NCBI RefSeq assembly: GCF_019166065.1
Contig: NZ_JAHTBN010000001.1
Coordinates: 620,001 to 684,000 of the forward strand
Reading direction: 5' to 3'
Source: Candidimonas humi
GTDB lineage: Bacteria > Pseudomonadota > Gammaproteobacteria > Burkholderiales > Burkholderiaceae_B
Length of the DNA: 64,000 bases
The notes under the pieces: model-generated
Databases searched by the model: none
Seen by the model: the letters and a program-made list of their open reading frames with translations, nothing else
What the model was told of the DNA's origin: nothing
Shown: piece by piece, positions 37,133-47,423 of the stretch
Layout: the number at the start of each line of letters is the position of its first letter
Position numbering within the stretch: the first letter of the stretch is position 1
Program-made: the position numbers and the translations under genes

Positions 37133-38515
37133 TCAGCGCGGAGAGCGCGACAGCCGGTTGGCCTCGGCGCCAGCCGAGCCGAGCGCGGTGACCGCCGGAT
37201 CCTGGCCATTGAGCGCGCGCTCCAGGTGGGCGCGGAACATGGCCTTGATCTGCGGGTAATTGGCCACCTTGAAGCCACGCTCGGTGTCTTTGGGCCGGCG
37301 CGCGTAGTCCGCCACCAGGGACTGCCAGTTGCCGAGATTCTTGTAATAGCCCTGCGGGGTTGCCGAATAGGCCTGGGCGGTCACCGGCAGGAAGCCGGTG
37401 TTCTGGTACCAGGTCGCGGCGTTGTCCGGCTGTGCCAGCCAATTCAGCAATTCGGCGGTGGCCTTGTTCTCGGCGACCGGGTGCTTGTCTACGGCCCACA
37501 AGGCCGAGCCGCCCACGAAGGGATCGCCCGGCTGGGAAGTGGCTTCGGGGTAATACGGCAGGCCCGAAACGCCGAAATCCAGGCCGCGCGCATCGCGGAA
37601 CATGCCGATATTGCTGGAACTGGACATCAGCACCGCACATTCGCGGTCGGCGAAGCGCTGTGTCGGATTACCCCTGAGCTGGGGTTTGACCAACAGTTCG
37701 TTGCGCGCCCAGGTGACCATCATGGACAAATGGCGAATGTACAGCAGGTCCAGCGGGAAGCTGGGCGCGCCGGCCGAGGTTTCCACCCGGACTTTCTTGC
37801 CGTGGGAATAATGGTATTTGGCCTTGGGCGAGGACTTGACGGCCAGGCCGTTGTCGTCGGTCAGGTATAGCTGGTTATTGACCGCGGCCAGGTTCTCCAG
37901 ATGGATCGAGACGGGCTCGTCGCTGGTAAGCGGGCACTTGCGCGAACCGTGATTGGCCAGTTGCACCAGTTGCCCTTGCAGGCCGATCCAGGTGCGTTGC
38001 GGCGTGGCCGGGTTCAGCCCCGCGGTCTTGAAGGCGCCAATGTTGTAGTACATGACGGGAATATCGACCATGTACGGAAAGGCCAGCAGGCGGCCGCGGG
38101 AATCGCGCATGAAGGCATGCTCGGGCGCCAGGAACCACTTGACGTTCTTGATGGGGTATTTGGCCAGCAACTGGTACAGGGGCAGGATGTAGCTGCGCTG
38201 GGCCAGTTCGTCCGGCGCATGGTTGTCGTCCAGTTGCACCAGGTTGGGCGTATTCTTGCCGTGGGCCGCGGCGGCCAGCGCGGACTCGAGCGCGGCGCTG
38301 CTGTCGTAGGACTTGAGCGCGACATGCACGCCGTCCTGCTTGCGGTTGAATTGCCCGACCAGTTTTTCGAACACCTGGCGGTTGTGGGGGTTGAGGCTGT
38401 ACCAGACCTCGATATTGGTGGCGGCTTGGGCGCCGACCGCGCAGGACATGGCGGCCGCGCCCAGCAAGGCTGCGGCCAGGCGGGAAGCCGTGCCGGAAAA
38501 CGTATATTTCTTCAT
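37133..38515 (-). CDS. UgpB-like extracellular solute-binding protein (ABC family 1)
   Basis: 460 residues with a Sec signal peptide (MKKYTF, hydrophobic core, then AVGAQAATNIEVWYS at the cleavage site). The body resembles glycerol-3-phosphate/maltose-type binding proteins: VWYSLNPHNRQVFEKLV, PYMVDIPVMYYN, GGSALWAV, WLAQPDNAATWYQNTGFLPV. It should deliver a sugar or glycerophosphoryl ligand to an ABC importer, but no permease or ATPase gene is nearby. The start MKKYT lies 8 bases after the dadA stop, so it is co-transcribed with dadA. A terminator is 168 bases downstream of its stop. Confidence 0.85.
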   Translation of the reverse strand: MKKYTFSGTASRLAAALLGAAAMSCAVGAQAATNIEVWYSLNPHNRQVFEKLVGQFNRKQDGVHVALKSYDSSAALESALAAAAHGKNTPNLVQLDDNHAPDELAQRSYILPLYQLLAKYPIKNVKWFLAPEHAFMRDSRGRLLAFPYMVDIPVMYYNIGAFKTAGLNPATPQRTWIGLQGQLVQLANHGSRKCPLTSDEPVSIHLENLAAVNNQLYLTDDNGLAVKSSPKAKYHYSHGKKVRVETSAGAPSFPLDLLYIRHLSMMVTWARNELLVKPQLRGNPTQRFADRECAVLMSSSSNIGMFRDARGLDFGVSGLPYYPEATSQPGDPFVGGSALWAVDKHPVAENKATAELLNWLAQPDNAATWYQNTGFLPVTAQAYSATPQGYYKNLGNWQSLVADYARRPKDTERGFKVANYPQIKAMFRAHLERALNGQDPAVTALGSAGAEANRLSRSPR

Positions 38516-38523
38516 AGAGTCGT

Positions 38524-39777
38524 TTAACCCAGGAAAGGAAACTCGGGCTCGGGGCGTTTGCCGGATATCAGGTCGGCCAGGGCACGCCCCGACCCCACAC
38601 CCATGGTCCATCCGAGCGTGCCGTGCCCGGTGTTCAGGTAAAGGTTGGAAATGCGTGTTCTGCCTATCAGCGGGACGTTGGAGGGAGTAGTCGGACGCAG
38701 GCCCGACCAGAACCGAACATTATCAAAATCGAGGGCGCTTGGAAACAGACGGCGAGCCAGTGTAACCATATTATCGCAACGGATTGTATTCAGCTCGCGC
38801 CCGTAGCCGGAGAGCTCGGCGGTGCCGGCCATGCGTATTTGGTTACCGATGCGGGAATACACCATTTTGTTCTCGCTGTCGGTCAGGCTGACCCTGGGCG
38901 CCGCCTCGTGGTCCACGATGTCGAAGGTGGCCGAATAGCCCTTGGCCGGGTACACGCCGCAGGCCACCCCCAGCGGGGCCAGCAGTCGCGGGGTGTAGCT
39001 GCCCAGCGCCGCCACGTAGGCGTCGGCTTTGAGGACGCGATACTGGCCCTGGGGGTCGATCAGTTCCGCCGCCCGGACGCGGCCGTTCTCGGCCAGCAGC
39101 CGGGTGACCTGGGTCGAGAACAGGAATTCCACGCCTTCCAGCTTGGCGCGGCGCGCCAGTTCCGTGGTGAACAGATAGACATCGCCCGTCTCGTCCTCGG
39201 CCGTGTAGTCGCCGCCGGCGATCTGCTCGTGCGAGCCGGCCAGGGCGGGCTCGATGCGCAGTATCTCGTCGCGATCGACGATGCGGCGGTCCACGCCGAA
39301 GTCGCGCATCAGGTCGGCAGCCTGCTGCGAGGCCTCGATCAGGCGCGGGTCGCGATAGAAGTTCAGGATGCCGCATTCCAGGTGCTTGTAGTCGATGTCG
39401 AGATCGGCGCGCATGGCCTGCAGGGTGCGGCGGCTGTATTCGGACAAGCGCACCATGGCCCGTATATTGGGTTCCAGGCGCGCCGGCAGGCATTCGCGCA
39501 GGAAGGCCAGGCCCCAGCGCCATTGGCGCCAGTCCAGTTGCGGCCGGAACACCAGCGGCGCGTCTTTCTGGAACATCCATTTCAGCACCTTGAGCGGCGC
39601 GTGCGGATTGGCCCAGGGCTCGGCGAAGGACACCGCGATCTGGCAGCCGTTGGCGCGGCTGGTTTCCTGCGCCGGACCGGCCTGGCGGTCGACCACGACC
39701 ACCTCGTGGCCGGCCTGGCGCAGCCACCATGCCGTGGCCGTGCCGATAATGCCGCTGCCCAATACCGCTACTTTCAT
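38524..39777 (-). CDS. dadA: D-amino acid dehydrogenase small subunit
   Basis: 417 residues, a FAD-dependent oxidoreductase of the DadA type. It has the N-terminal dinucleotide motif GSGIIG followed by VVVVDRQ, and the C-terminal FAD-contact region NTGHGTLGWTMGVGSG. It oxidatively deaminates D-amino acids such as D-alanine at the inner membrane, passing electrons to quinones. The neighbouring gene downstream encodes a periplasmic binding protein rather than the racemase often found with dadA. Confidence 0.93.
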   Translation of the reverse strand: MKVAVLGSGIIGTATAWWLRQAGHEVVVVDRQAGPAQETSRANGCQIAVSFAEPWANPHAPLKVLKWMFQKDAPLVFRPQLDWRQWRWGLAFLRECLPARLEPNIRAMVRLSEYSRRTLQAMRADLDIDYKHLECGILNFYRDPRLIEASQQAADLMRDFGVDRRIVDRDEILRIEPALAGSHEQIAGGDYTAEDETGDVYLFTTELARRAKLEGVEFLFSTQVTRLLAENGRVRAAELIDPQGQYRVLKADAYVAALGSYTPRLLAPLGVACGVYPAKGYSATFDIVDHEAAPRVSLTDSENKMVYSRIGNQIRMAGTAELSGYGRELNTIRCDNMVTLARRLFPSALDFDNVRFWSGLRPTTPSNVPLIGRTRISNLYLNTGHGTLGWTMGVGSGRALADLISGKRPEPEFPFLG

Positions 39778-39857
39778 GCATGCCTCCCGCGCTCGCCGCC
39801 GACGCGCCCGCAGCGCAGAAGTCTAGCCGCGTGGCCGGCGTGCCATTTGCGGCAAGA

Positions 39858-40892
39858 TTAAACCAGATCGGCTTCCGATGTGAATGCGTCGGCGTAGAAC
39901 TCTTCGGCGGGCAGGCCATTGAGCTGCGTGAAGTCCTTGCGGGCGCTGTCGACCATGATGGGCGCACCGCAGGCATAGACCTGATGGCCGGACAGATCGG
40001 GGATGTCCTGCAACACCGCCTGGTGCACGAAACCGCTGCGGCCGGCCCAGCCGTCCTCGGGCAGCGCGTCGGACACCACCGGTACGTAGCTGAAGCCCGG
40101 CAGCGTGCGCGCCCATTCCTCGGCCCGGGCATGCATGTACAGGTCCTTGGGCCGGCGCCCGCCCCAGTACAGCACCGCCGGGCGCTGCACGCCCTGCTGC
40201 GCCATGCGCTCGATGATGGCCTTGATGGGCGCGAAGCCCGTGCCGCTGGCCAGGAACACGATGGGCTTGTCGCTGTCCTCGCGCAGGAAAAAGGAGCCGA
40301 ACGGCCCTTCCACGCGCTGGATCTCGCGCAGCTTCATCTGCGTGGCCCCGGCGCCGAACACATGGTCGGTGAAGACGCCGCCCGGCATGTGGCGGATATG
40401 CAGCTCGACCCGGTTGTCGTCCGAGGGCGGCGAGGCCATGGAATAGCTGCGCCGGCGGCCGTCCTTGAGTATGAATTCCAGGTACTGGCCGGCGTAATAG
40501 CGAAACGGATCGGCCGTGGGCAATTGCAATTGCACGATCATGACGTCGTCGGCGGCCTTGTCCATTTCCATGACACGCGACGGCATCTTGCGGATCTGGA
40601 TGTCGCTCGCCATGCGGATCTCGCGCGCCTCGATGACCAGGTCCGTGGTCGGCCGGGCCTGGCAGAACAGCGTGTAGCCGGCCGCGAGATCTTCGGGCGG
40701 CAGGATCTGGGCGGGATGCGGCCCGGCCTCGTAGCTGCCCTGCACCACCCTGCCCTTGCAGGTGGAACACGCGCCGCTGTGGCAACTGTAGGGCAGAACG
40801 ATGCCCGCGGCCAGGGCGGCATCGAGCACGGTCTGGCCGGGCTCGACGGTGAATTCATGCTGGCTGGGTTGAACGGTGACCTTGAAGCTCAT
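39858..40892 (-). CDS. 2Fe-2S ferredoxin / FAD-NAD(P)H oxidoreductase
   Basis: 344 residues. The N-terminal plant-type ferredoxin domain has Cys37, Cys42, Cys45 (CHSGACSTC) and Cys77. It is followed by an FAD-binding ferredoxin-reductase domain (RRRSYSMASPP) and an NAD(P)H-binding domain (FLASGTGFAPIKAI). The architecture is that of phenol-hydroxylase/AscD-type reductases, often annotated as CDP-6-deoxy-delta-3,4-glucoseen reductase. There is no sugar-dehydratase or oxygenase partner nearby, so the electron acceptor is unknown. It lies between parC and dadA on the same strand with about 80-base gaps. Confidence 0.88.
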   Translation of the reverse strand: MSFKVTVQPSQHEFTVEPGQTVLDAALAAGIVLPYSCHSGACSTCKGRVVQGSYEAGPHPAQILPPEDLAAGYTLFCQARPTTDLVIEAREIRMASDIQIRKMPSRVMEMDKAADDVMIVQLQLPTADPFRYYAGQYLEFILKDGRRRSYSMASPPSDDNRVELHIRHMPGGVFTDHVFGAGATQMKLREIQRVEGPFGSFFLREDSDKPIVFLASGTGFAPIKAIIERMAQQGVQRPAVLYWGGRRPKDLYMHARAEEWARTLPGFSYVPVVSDALPEDGWAGRSGFVHQAVLQDIPDLSGHQVYACGAPIMVDSARKDFTQLNGLPAEEFYADAFTSEADLV

Positions 40893-40976
40893 GAGGTTTG
40901 CGTAAAACTGGTAGTTACGGAAAAGGCGTGAATCAGGCGCATTGTATGCCCTGCGCCCCAGGGCTCGCCCCGCCGG

Positions 40977-43298
40977 CTACGAGGCGGCCGGGGCGTCGGG
41001 CTGCACGAGCTCGGGCTGCTTGACCTTGACGGCCAGCAGCCGTCCCTTGCGCGCGCGCTTGCCGATGTAGTCGGCGAACTCGTCCGGGCCCAGCACCACC
41101 AATGTCTCTTTGGCGCGGTACACGCCTCGCGCCCCCAGGCCACGCGGCCCCACCGCCAGCCATTGCGCAAGCGCATCGGCAGCGTCCAGGCCCATGAGTA
41201 TGGTGCCGCGCCCGCCGCCCGAAAGCTGCTTGACTTCGGCCAGCTCTATCAACAACAGCTTGCCCTTCTTGCTGTACAGCGCCAGGTACTGGTCGTCAGG
41301 CCCGATGGCCACGGGCCGCAGCAGCACATCGCCCTTGGAAAGCGTCACGAACTGCTTGCCCGCGCGCTGGCGCGATACCATGTCGCCCAGCGTCGTGGCG
41401 AAGCCGTAGCCGGCGCTGGTGCCCAATATATAGCGGCCGGCGTCGGCACCCGCGATCATGTGCACGATGCGCGCGCCGGGCTCCATGTCGACCATGGCCG
41501 TGACCGGCTGGCCGTCGCCGCGCGCCGAAGGCAGGCTGGCCACGGGCACCGTGTACACGCGTCCGCTGGAAGACAGGGCGATCAGGTTGTCGGTGCTGCG
41601 GCATTCCAGGGAGCCGTACAGCGCGTCGCCGGTCTTGAACGAGAACTGGGCAGCGTCGTGACCGTGGCCCTGGCGCGAACGCAGCCAGCCTTTCTGCGAC
41701 ACGATCACCGTGACCGGCTCGTCGACCACGCGGGTTTCCATCACCGCGCGCTCGGCCGTCTCGATCAGGGTGCGGCGCTCGTCGCCATACTGCTTGGCGT
41801 CGGCCTCGATTTCCTTGATCATCAGGCGCTTGAGCGAGGCGGGGCTGTCCAGCAGTTCCTGCAGGCGGCCGCGCTCTTCTTCTTTTTCGGCCAGCTCTTT
41901 CTCGATGCGTATGCCCTCGAGCCTGGCCAGTTGGCGCAGGCGCATTTCCAGGATGTCATCGGCCTGGCGCTCGCTCAGGTCGAAGCGCTGCATCAGCGCC
42001 GCGCGCGGCTCGTCGGACTCGCGTATGGTCCGGATGACCTCGTCGACGTTCAGGTACACCACCATGCGCCCCTGCAGCACATGGATGCGGTCTATCACCT
42101 TGTCCAGGCGGTAGCGGGTGCGGCGCGTGACCGTGGCGGTACGGAATTCCAGCCATTGCTCTAGCACCTGCCGCAAGCCGCGCTGGCCGGGCCGGCCGTC
42201 GTTGCCTATGCACACCAGGTTAATGGAGACGCTGGATTCCATGCTGGTCTGGGTCAGCAGCATGTTGACGAACTCGTCGCGGTCGACCTTGCTGGTCTTG
42301 GGCTCGAACACCAGCCGCACCGCGGCCTGCTTGCCCGATTCGTCGCGCACCGTGTCCAGCAGCGCCAGCACCAGCGCCTTGGTCTGCTGCTGCTCGACGC
42401 TCAGGCTCTTCTTGCCCGCCCTGACCTTGGGATTGCTGAGGTCTTCGATCTCTTCGAGGATCTTCTGCGCCGAGGTGCCGGGCGGCAGCTCGTTGACCAC
42501 CAGTTGCCACTGGCCGCGCGCCAGTTCCTCGAACTGCCAGCGCGCCCGCGCCTTGATAGTGCCGCGCCCGCTGCCGTATATCTGCGCGATATCTTCGGGC
42601 GCCGAAATGATCTGGCCGCCGCCTGCGAAATCGGGGCCAGGCACCAGCGCATAGAGGTCCTCGTCGCCCAGCTTGGGATTCTTCAGCAAGGACACGCAGG
42701 CCTGCGCGACCTCGCGCAGATTATGCGAAGGAATCTCGGTGGCCATGCCCACGGCGATGCCCGAGGCGCCATTGAGCAGCATCACCGGCAGCCGGGCCGG
42801 CAACAGCACCGGCTCGTTCTGGCTGCCGTCGTAGTTGGGGGCGAAATCGACAGTGCCCTCGTCGAGCTCGTCGAGCAGCACACGGGCGAACTGCGTCAGG
42901 CGCGCCTCGGTATAGCGCATGGCGGCGGCGTTGTCGCCGTCGCGCGAGCCGAAATTGCCGTGGCCGTCCACCAGCGGATAGCGCAGGGTAAAGTCCTGCG
43001 CCATGCGCACCATGGCGTCGTAGGCCGCCTGGTCGCCGTGCGGATGGTACTTGCCCAGCACGTCGCCGACCACGCGGGCCGACTTGACCGGCTTGGCGCC
43101 CGGCCCCAGCCCCATGTCCTGCATGGCGTACAGGATGCGGCGCTGCACCGGCTTCTGGCCGTCAGCGATCTCGGGCAGCGCGCGCCCGCGCACCACCGAG
43201 ATCGCATAATCGAGATAGGCCTGCTCGGCGTAGTTGGCGAGCAGGATGTGTTCCCCGTTCTGGTCCTGGTCGAACAGGCCCGATTGTGTACTGTCCAT
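40977..43298 (-). CDS. parC: DNA topoisomerase IV subunit A
   Basis: 773 residues. The catalytic Tyr129 is in [10 protein letters not shown] and the quinolone-pocket segment is [15 protein letters not shown] (residues 82-96). The coiled-coil tower and a C-terminal beta-pinwheel domain follow. With ParE it decatenates daughter chromosomes. The position equivalent to E. coli ParC Ser80, the main quinolone contact, is Gln90 here, and the Glu84 equivalent is Asp94. It follows parE on the same strand after 100 bases. Confidence 0.97.
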   Translation of the reverse strand: MDSTQSGLFDQDQNGEHILLANYAEQAYLDYAISVVRGRALPEIADGQKPVQRRILYAMQDMGLGPGAKPVKSARVVGDVLGKYHPHGDQAAYDAMVRMAQDFTLRYPLVDGHGNFGSRDGDNAAAMRYTEARLTQFARVLLDELDEGTVDFAPNYDGSQNEPVLLPARLPVMLLNGASGIAVGMATEIPSHNLREVAQACVSLLKNPKLGDEDLYALVPGPDFAGGGQIISAPEDIAQIYGSGRGTIKARARWQFEELARGQWQLVVNELPPGTSAQKILEEIEDLSNPKVRAGKKSLSVEQQQTKALVLALLDTVRDESGKQAAVRLVFEPKTSKVDRDEFVNMLLTQTSMESSVSINLVCIGNDGRPGQRGLRQVLEQWLEFRTATVTRRTRYRLDKVIDRIHVLQGRMVVYLNVDEVIRTIRESDEPRAALMQRFDLSERQADDILEMRLRQLARLEGIRIEKELAEKEEERGRLQELLDSPASLKRLMIKEIEADAKQYGDERRTLIETAERAVMETRVVDEPVTVIVSQKGWLRSRQGHGHDAAQFSFKTGDALYGSLECRSTDNLIALSSSGRVYTVPVASLPSARGDGQPVTAMVDMEPGARIVHMIAGADAGRYILGTSAGYGFATTLGDMVSRQRAGKQFVTLSKGDVLLRPVAIGPDDQYLALYSKKGKLLLIELAEVKQLSGGGRGTILMGLDAADALAQWLAVGPRGLGARGVYRAKETLVVLGPDEFADYIGKRARKGRLLAVKVKQPELVQPDAPAAS

Positions 43299-43398
43299 AT
43301 ATCTGTTTCTATTGCCGTCTGCTGTTGTTTACTGGTCTGTCGTCTGTCGCCTTGCCGCCGGCGCGGCGCGCCGGCCGGGCTTATCTCTATCTATAGAT

Positions 43399-45360
43399 CT
43401 ATACGTCGACATCGGCCAGGTTGCCCTTTTCTTCCAGCCAGGAACGCCGCTGCGCCGATTCGCCCTTGCCCATCAGCATGTCGAACATGTCCAGCGTGGC
43501 CTGCACGCCGAGTTCGCCATAGCCCACGGGCAGCAGGCGGCGCGTGTCGGGGTTCATGGTGGTTTCCCAGAGCTGCTCGGGGCTCATTTCGCCCAGTCCC
43601 TTGAAGCGGCTGATGCTCCAACTGCCTTCGCGCACCCCCTCCTTGCGCAGCTTGTCCTCGGTGGCGTCGAGCTCGCCCTGATCCAGGCAATAGAGCTTGC
43701 GCGCCGGCCGCTTGCCGGCCGCCGGCACGTCCACGCGAAACAGGGGCGGACGCGCCACGTAGACGTTGCCGGCCTCGACCAGCCTGGGGAAATGGCGCAA
43801 GAACAAGGTCAGCAGCAGCACCTGGATGTGCGAGCCGTCGACATCGGCGTCAGACAGGATGCAGACCTTGCCGTAGCGCAGCCCCGACAGATCGGCCTGG
43901 TCGCCCATGCCGTGCGGGTCCACGCCGATGGCCACCGCGATGTCGTGGATCTCGTTATTGGCGAACAGGCGGTCGCGGTCGACCTCCCAGGAATTGAGCA
44001 CCTTGCCGCGCAGGGGCAGCACGGCCTGGAATTCCTTGTCGCGCCCCATCTTGGCCGAGCCGCCGGCCGAATCGCCTTCGACCAGGAATACCTCGGTACG
44101 GGCGACATCGCTGGATTCGCAATCGGTAAGCTTGCCCGGCAGCACCGCCACGCCCGAACTCTTGCGCTTCTCGACCTTCTGGGCCGAGCGGGCGCGCGCC
44201 TGGGCCTGGCGTATGGCGCTGTCGGCGAGCTTCTTGCCGTACTCGACGTTGGCGTGCAGCCACAGGTCGAGCGCGTTGCGCACGAAGCCGCCCACCAGGC
44301 GCACCACGTCGCGGCTGTTCAGGCGTTCCTTGATCTGGCCCTGGAACTGCGGGTCGAGCACCTTGGCCGAGAGCACGAAGCTGGCGCGCGCGAACACGTC
44401 TTCGGGCAGCAGTTTCACGCCCTTGGGAATCAGGCCGTGCAATTCGGCAAACGACTTGACTGCCCCGTACAGCCCTTCGCGCAGCCCGGCCTCGTGGGTG
44501 CCGCCGGCCGTGGTGGGAATCAGGTTCACGTAGGATTCGCGCACCACCGTGCCTTCCGCAGTCCAGGCCACGACCCACTGCGCGCCCTCGCCCTCGGCAA
44601 AGCTTTCATGGTCGGCCGGCGCGTATTGCTGCCCTTCGAAGGGCGGCACGATGGTCTCGGCGCCTTGCAGCGCCTCGTCCAGGTAGCCGCGCAGGCCGCG
44701 TTCGTAGTGCCATTCGCGGGTCTCGCCGTTTTTTTCGCTGACCAGCGTCACCTTGATGCCGCTCAGCAGCACGGCCTTGCTGCGCAGCACGTGCACCAGC
44801 TCGCCCATGGGAATGGCGGCGCTGTCGAAATAGCGCGGATCGGGCCAGACCCGCACCCGGGTGCCGGTCTTGCGGCGGCCCACGGGTTCCTGCTCGGCCA
44901 GGGGCTCGGTGACTTCGCCGCCGGCGAACACGATGCGGTGCGCCGCGCCGTCGCGCCACACGGTGACTTCCAGCCGCTTGGACAGCGCGTTGGTCACCGA
45001 TACGCCCACGCCGTGCAGGCCGCCCGAAAACGCATAGGCGCCGCCGTCCTTCTTGTCGAACTTGCCCCCGGCATGCAGCCGGGTGAACACCAGTTCCACC
45101 ACCGGGGCGTGTTCTTCGGGGTGCAATCCCACGGGGATGCCGCGGCCGTCGTCTTCGACCGAGACGCTGCCGTCGGTATGCAGGGTGACGCGGATCTGCG
45201 TGCCGAAACCGGCCAGGGCCTCGTCGGCCGCGTTGTCGATCACCTCCTGCAGGATGTGCATGGGGCTTTCGGTGCGGGTATACATGCCCGGGCGCTGGCG
45301 CACCGGCTCCAGCCCCTTCAGGACGCGGATCGATGCTTCGTCGTAGCGTGATGTAGCCAT
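43399..45360 (-). CDS. parE: DNA topoisomerase IV subunit B
   Basis: 653 residues. The GHKL ATPase domain has [20 protein letters not shown] and the GLHGVGVS lid. A transducer domain and the TOPRIM domain ([21 protein letters not shown]) follow. It supplies ATP-driven strand passage to ParC. It is divergent from trxA, and parC follows downstream. Confidence 0.97.
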   Translation of the reverse strand: MATSRYDEASIRVLKGLEPVRQRPGMYTRTESPMHILQEVIDNAADEALAGFGTQIRVTLHTDGSVSVEDDGRGIPVGLHPEEHAPVVELVFTRLHAGGKFDKKDGGAYAFSGGLHGVGVSVTNALSKRLEVTVWRDGAAHRIVFAGGEVTEPLAEQEPVGRRKTGTRVRVWPDPRYFDSAAIPMGELVHVLRSKAVLLSGIKVTLVSEKNGETREWHYERGLRGYLDEALQGAETIVPPFEGQQYAPADHESFAEGEGAQWVVAWTAEGTVVRESYVNLIPTTAGGTHEAGLREGLYGAVKSFAELHGLIPKGVKLLPEDVFARASFVLSAKVLDPQFQGQIKERLNSRDVVRLVGGFVRNALDLWLHANVEYGKKLADSAIRQAQARARSAQKVEKRKSSGVAVLPGKLTDCESSDVARTEVFLVEGDSAGGSAKMGRDKEFQAVLPLRGKVLNSWEVDRDRLFANNEIHDIAVAIGVDPHGMGDQADLSGLRYGKVCILSDADVDGSHIQVLLLTLFLRHFPRLVEAGNVYVARPPLFRVDVPAAGKRPARKLYCLDQGELDATEDKLRKEGVREGSWSISRFKGLGEMSPEQLWETTMNPDTRRLLPVGYGELGVQATLDMFDMLMGKGESAQRRSWLEEKGNLADVDV

Positions 45361-45553
45361 TTATCTCCGTCGTACGGCAGGACAAAACCCCTATTTTAAG
45401 GACGAAGCGCCGCGGAGCGCTTCGGCTCCGTCTATCGGGCCGATTGAAACATTCAATATCAAGGAGGCCGGCACGGGTATGCGCACGGGGGCCGACAATG
45501 GTATGCTTGTGGACATTCGGCAACAATTACACAGACAGCCGCGGCGTAATTCA

Positions 45554-45583
45554 TTGTGTTGCGCCGGCCACTTCCCGTATAGT
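45554..45583 (+). promoter_or_regulatory. Candidate trxA promoter
   Basis: TTGTGT (45554-45559) and TATAGT (45578-45583) separated by 18 bases, about 40 bases upstream of the trxA ATG, within the 262-base divergent region shared with parE. Matches are moderate; the rest of the region shows no gene. Confidence 0.35.
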
Positions 45584-45622
45584 TTTCCCATATCCCGGGC
45601 CTCTATTCTCATTCTTCCCATC

Positions 45623-45949
45623 ATGAGCGAATCCATCAAACACGTGAGCGACGCCAGCTTCGATGCGGACGTCCTCAAGTCCGACCTTCCCGTACTCGTC
45701 GATTATTGGGCCGCATGGTGCGGCCCTTGCAAGATGATCGCGCCGCTGCTCGAGACCGCCGCGCAGGAATACCAGGGCCGCGTCACCATCGCCAAGCTGG
45801 ACGTCGACGCCAACCCCGAGACGGCTGCCAAGTTCGGCATCCGCGGCATTCCCACGCTGATGCTGTTCAAGGACGGCAAGGCCGCCGCGACCAAGGTCGG
45901 CGCCCTGTCCAAGTCCCAGCTCAACGCCTTCCTAGACGAATCCCTGTAG
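45623..45949 (+). CDS. trxA: Thioredoxin
   Basis: 108 residues with the redox site WCGPCK (Cys33, Cys36) and the cis-Pro loop [11 protein letters not shown]. It is a general cytoplasmic disulfide reductant. The start [10 protein letters not shown] is the family start. It is directly upstream of rho (82-base gap), the conserved trxA-rho order. Confidence 0.97.
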   Translation: MSESIKHVSDASFDADVLKSDLPVLVDYWAAWCGPCKMIAPLLETAAQEYQGRVTIAKLDVDANPETAAKFGIRGIPTLMLFKDGKAAATKVGALSKSQLNAFLDESL

Positions 45950-45970
45950 TACACTTGCCCCTTTTTTCGC

Positions 45971-45991
45971 GCGAGCCCATTCTGGGCTCGC
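45971..45991 (+). promoter_or_regulatory. Hairpin in the trxA-rho intergenic leader
   Basis: A 9-bp stem (GCGAGCCCA / TGGGCTCGC) with a TTC loop, preceded by TTTTTT and lying 40 bases before the rho start. There is no T-run after it, so it is not a standard terminator. It could be part of the rho leader involved in autoregulation. Confidence 0.35.
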
Positions 45992-46031
45992 CACCATTAC
46001 CCGCTTTCAACCTCCCCCCTCTTCTCCTCTC

Positions 46032-47288
46032 ATGCACCTCAACGAACTCAAAGCGCAGCACGTTTCGCAACTGCTGGAAATGGCTGCGGCCCTGGAAATC
46101 GACAACGCGAGCCGCCTGCGCAAACAGGAACTGATGTTCGCCATCATGAAGCGCCGCGCCAAACAGGGCGAGCAGATCTTCGGCGATGGCGTGCTCGAGG
46201 TACTGCCCGACGGCTTCGGTTTCCTGCGTTCGCCCGAGACTTCCTACCTGGCCAGCACCGACGACATCTACATCTCGCCCTCGCAGATCCGCCGCTTCAA
46301 CCTGCATACGGGCGACTCGATCGAAGGCGAGGTGCGCACTCCCAAGGACGGCGAACGCTATTTCGCGCTGGTCAAGGTCGACAAGGTCAACGGCATGCAG
46401 CCCGAGGCGATCAAGCATCGCATCATGTTCGAGAACCTGACGCCGCTGCACCCCAACCAGCCCATGGTGCTGGAACGCGACATCAAGAGCGAAGAGAACG
46501 TAACCGGCCGCATCCTCGACATCTTCGCGCCCATAGGCAAGGGCCAGCGCGCCCTCATCGTGGCCAGCCCCAAGTCGGGCAAGACCGTCATCACCCAGCA
46601 CATCGCCCATGCCATCACGACCAACTACCCCGATGCGGTGTTGATCGTGCTGCTGGTGGACGAGCGCCCCGAAGAAGTGACCGAAATGCAGCGCACCGTG
46701 CGCGGCGAAGTGGTAGCCTCAACCTTCGACGAACCGGCCACGCGCCACGTGCAAGTGGCCGAGATGGTCATCGAAAAGGCCAAGCGCCTGGTCGAACTGA
46801 AGAAAGACGTAGTGATCCTGCTGGACTCCATCACCCGCCTGGCGCGCGCCTACAACACCGTGGTGCCGGCCTCGGGCAAGGTGCTCACGGGTGGCGTGGA
46901 CGCCAACGCCCTGCAGCGCCCCAAGCGCTTCTTCGGCGCGGCGCGCAACCTCGAAGAAGGCGGCTCGCTGACCATCATCGGCACCGCGCTCATCGAGACC
47001 GGCAGCCGCATGGACGAAGTCATCTACGAAGAATTCAAGGGCACCGGCAATTCCGAGCTGCACCTCGAACGGCGCCTCGCGGAAAAACGCGTATATCCCG
47101 CCATCAACCTGAACAAGTCGGGCACGCGGCGCGAAGAACTGCTCATCAAGCCCGAACTGCTGCAAAAGATCTGGGTGCTGCGCAAGTTCATCCACGACAT
47201 GGACGAAGTCGAAGCCATGGAATTCATACTCGACAAGATCCGCGCCACCAAGACCAATGCCGAATTCTTCGACATGATGAAAAAATAA
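46032..47288 (+). CDS. rho: Transcription termination factor Rho
   Basis: 418 residues starting [18 protein letters not shown]. The N-terminal RNA-binding cold-shock-like domain has DGFGFLRSP. The ATPase domain has Walker [10 protein letters not shown], Walker [17 protein letters not shown] and the secondary RNA-binding loop (GKVLTGGVD). The hexameric helicase terminates untranslated transcripts. Confidence 0.98.
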   Translation: MHLNELKAQHVSQLLEMAAALEIDNASRLRKQELMFAIMKRRAKQGEQIFGDGVLEVLPDGFGFLRSPETSYLASTDDIYISPSQIRRFNLHTGDSIEGEVRTPKDGERYFALVKVDKVNGMQPEAIKHRIMFENLTPLHPNQPMVLERDIKSEENVTGRILDIFAPIGKGQRALIVASPKSGKTVITQHIAHAITTNYPDAVLIVLLVDERPEEVTEMQRTVRGEVVASTFDEPATRHVQVAEMVIEKAKRLVELKKDVVILLDSITRLARAYNTVVPASGKVLTGGVDANALQRPKRFFGAARNLEEGGSLTIIGTALIETGSRMDEVIYEEFKGTGNSELHLERRLAEKRVYPAINLNKSGTRREELLIKPELLQKIWVLRKFIHDMDEVEAMEFILDKIRATKTNAEFFDMMKK

Positions 47289-47423
47289 ATCGCGGGGCGG
47301 CGCACGCCGCTCCAGCCGATTCATTTTCCGGCCGAGCCCGGAACGCCGGTGCCAAGCGCACGCCGGCCTTTATTCAACCGGGCCCGCCGGCGGCCGGGCC
47401 CTCCCATCCAGGAGACCTACCCG

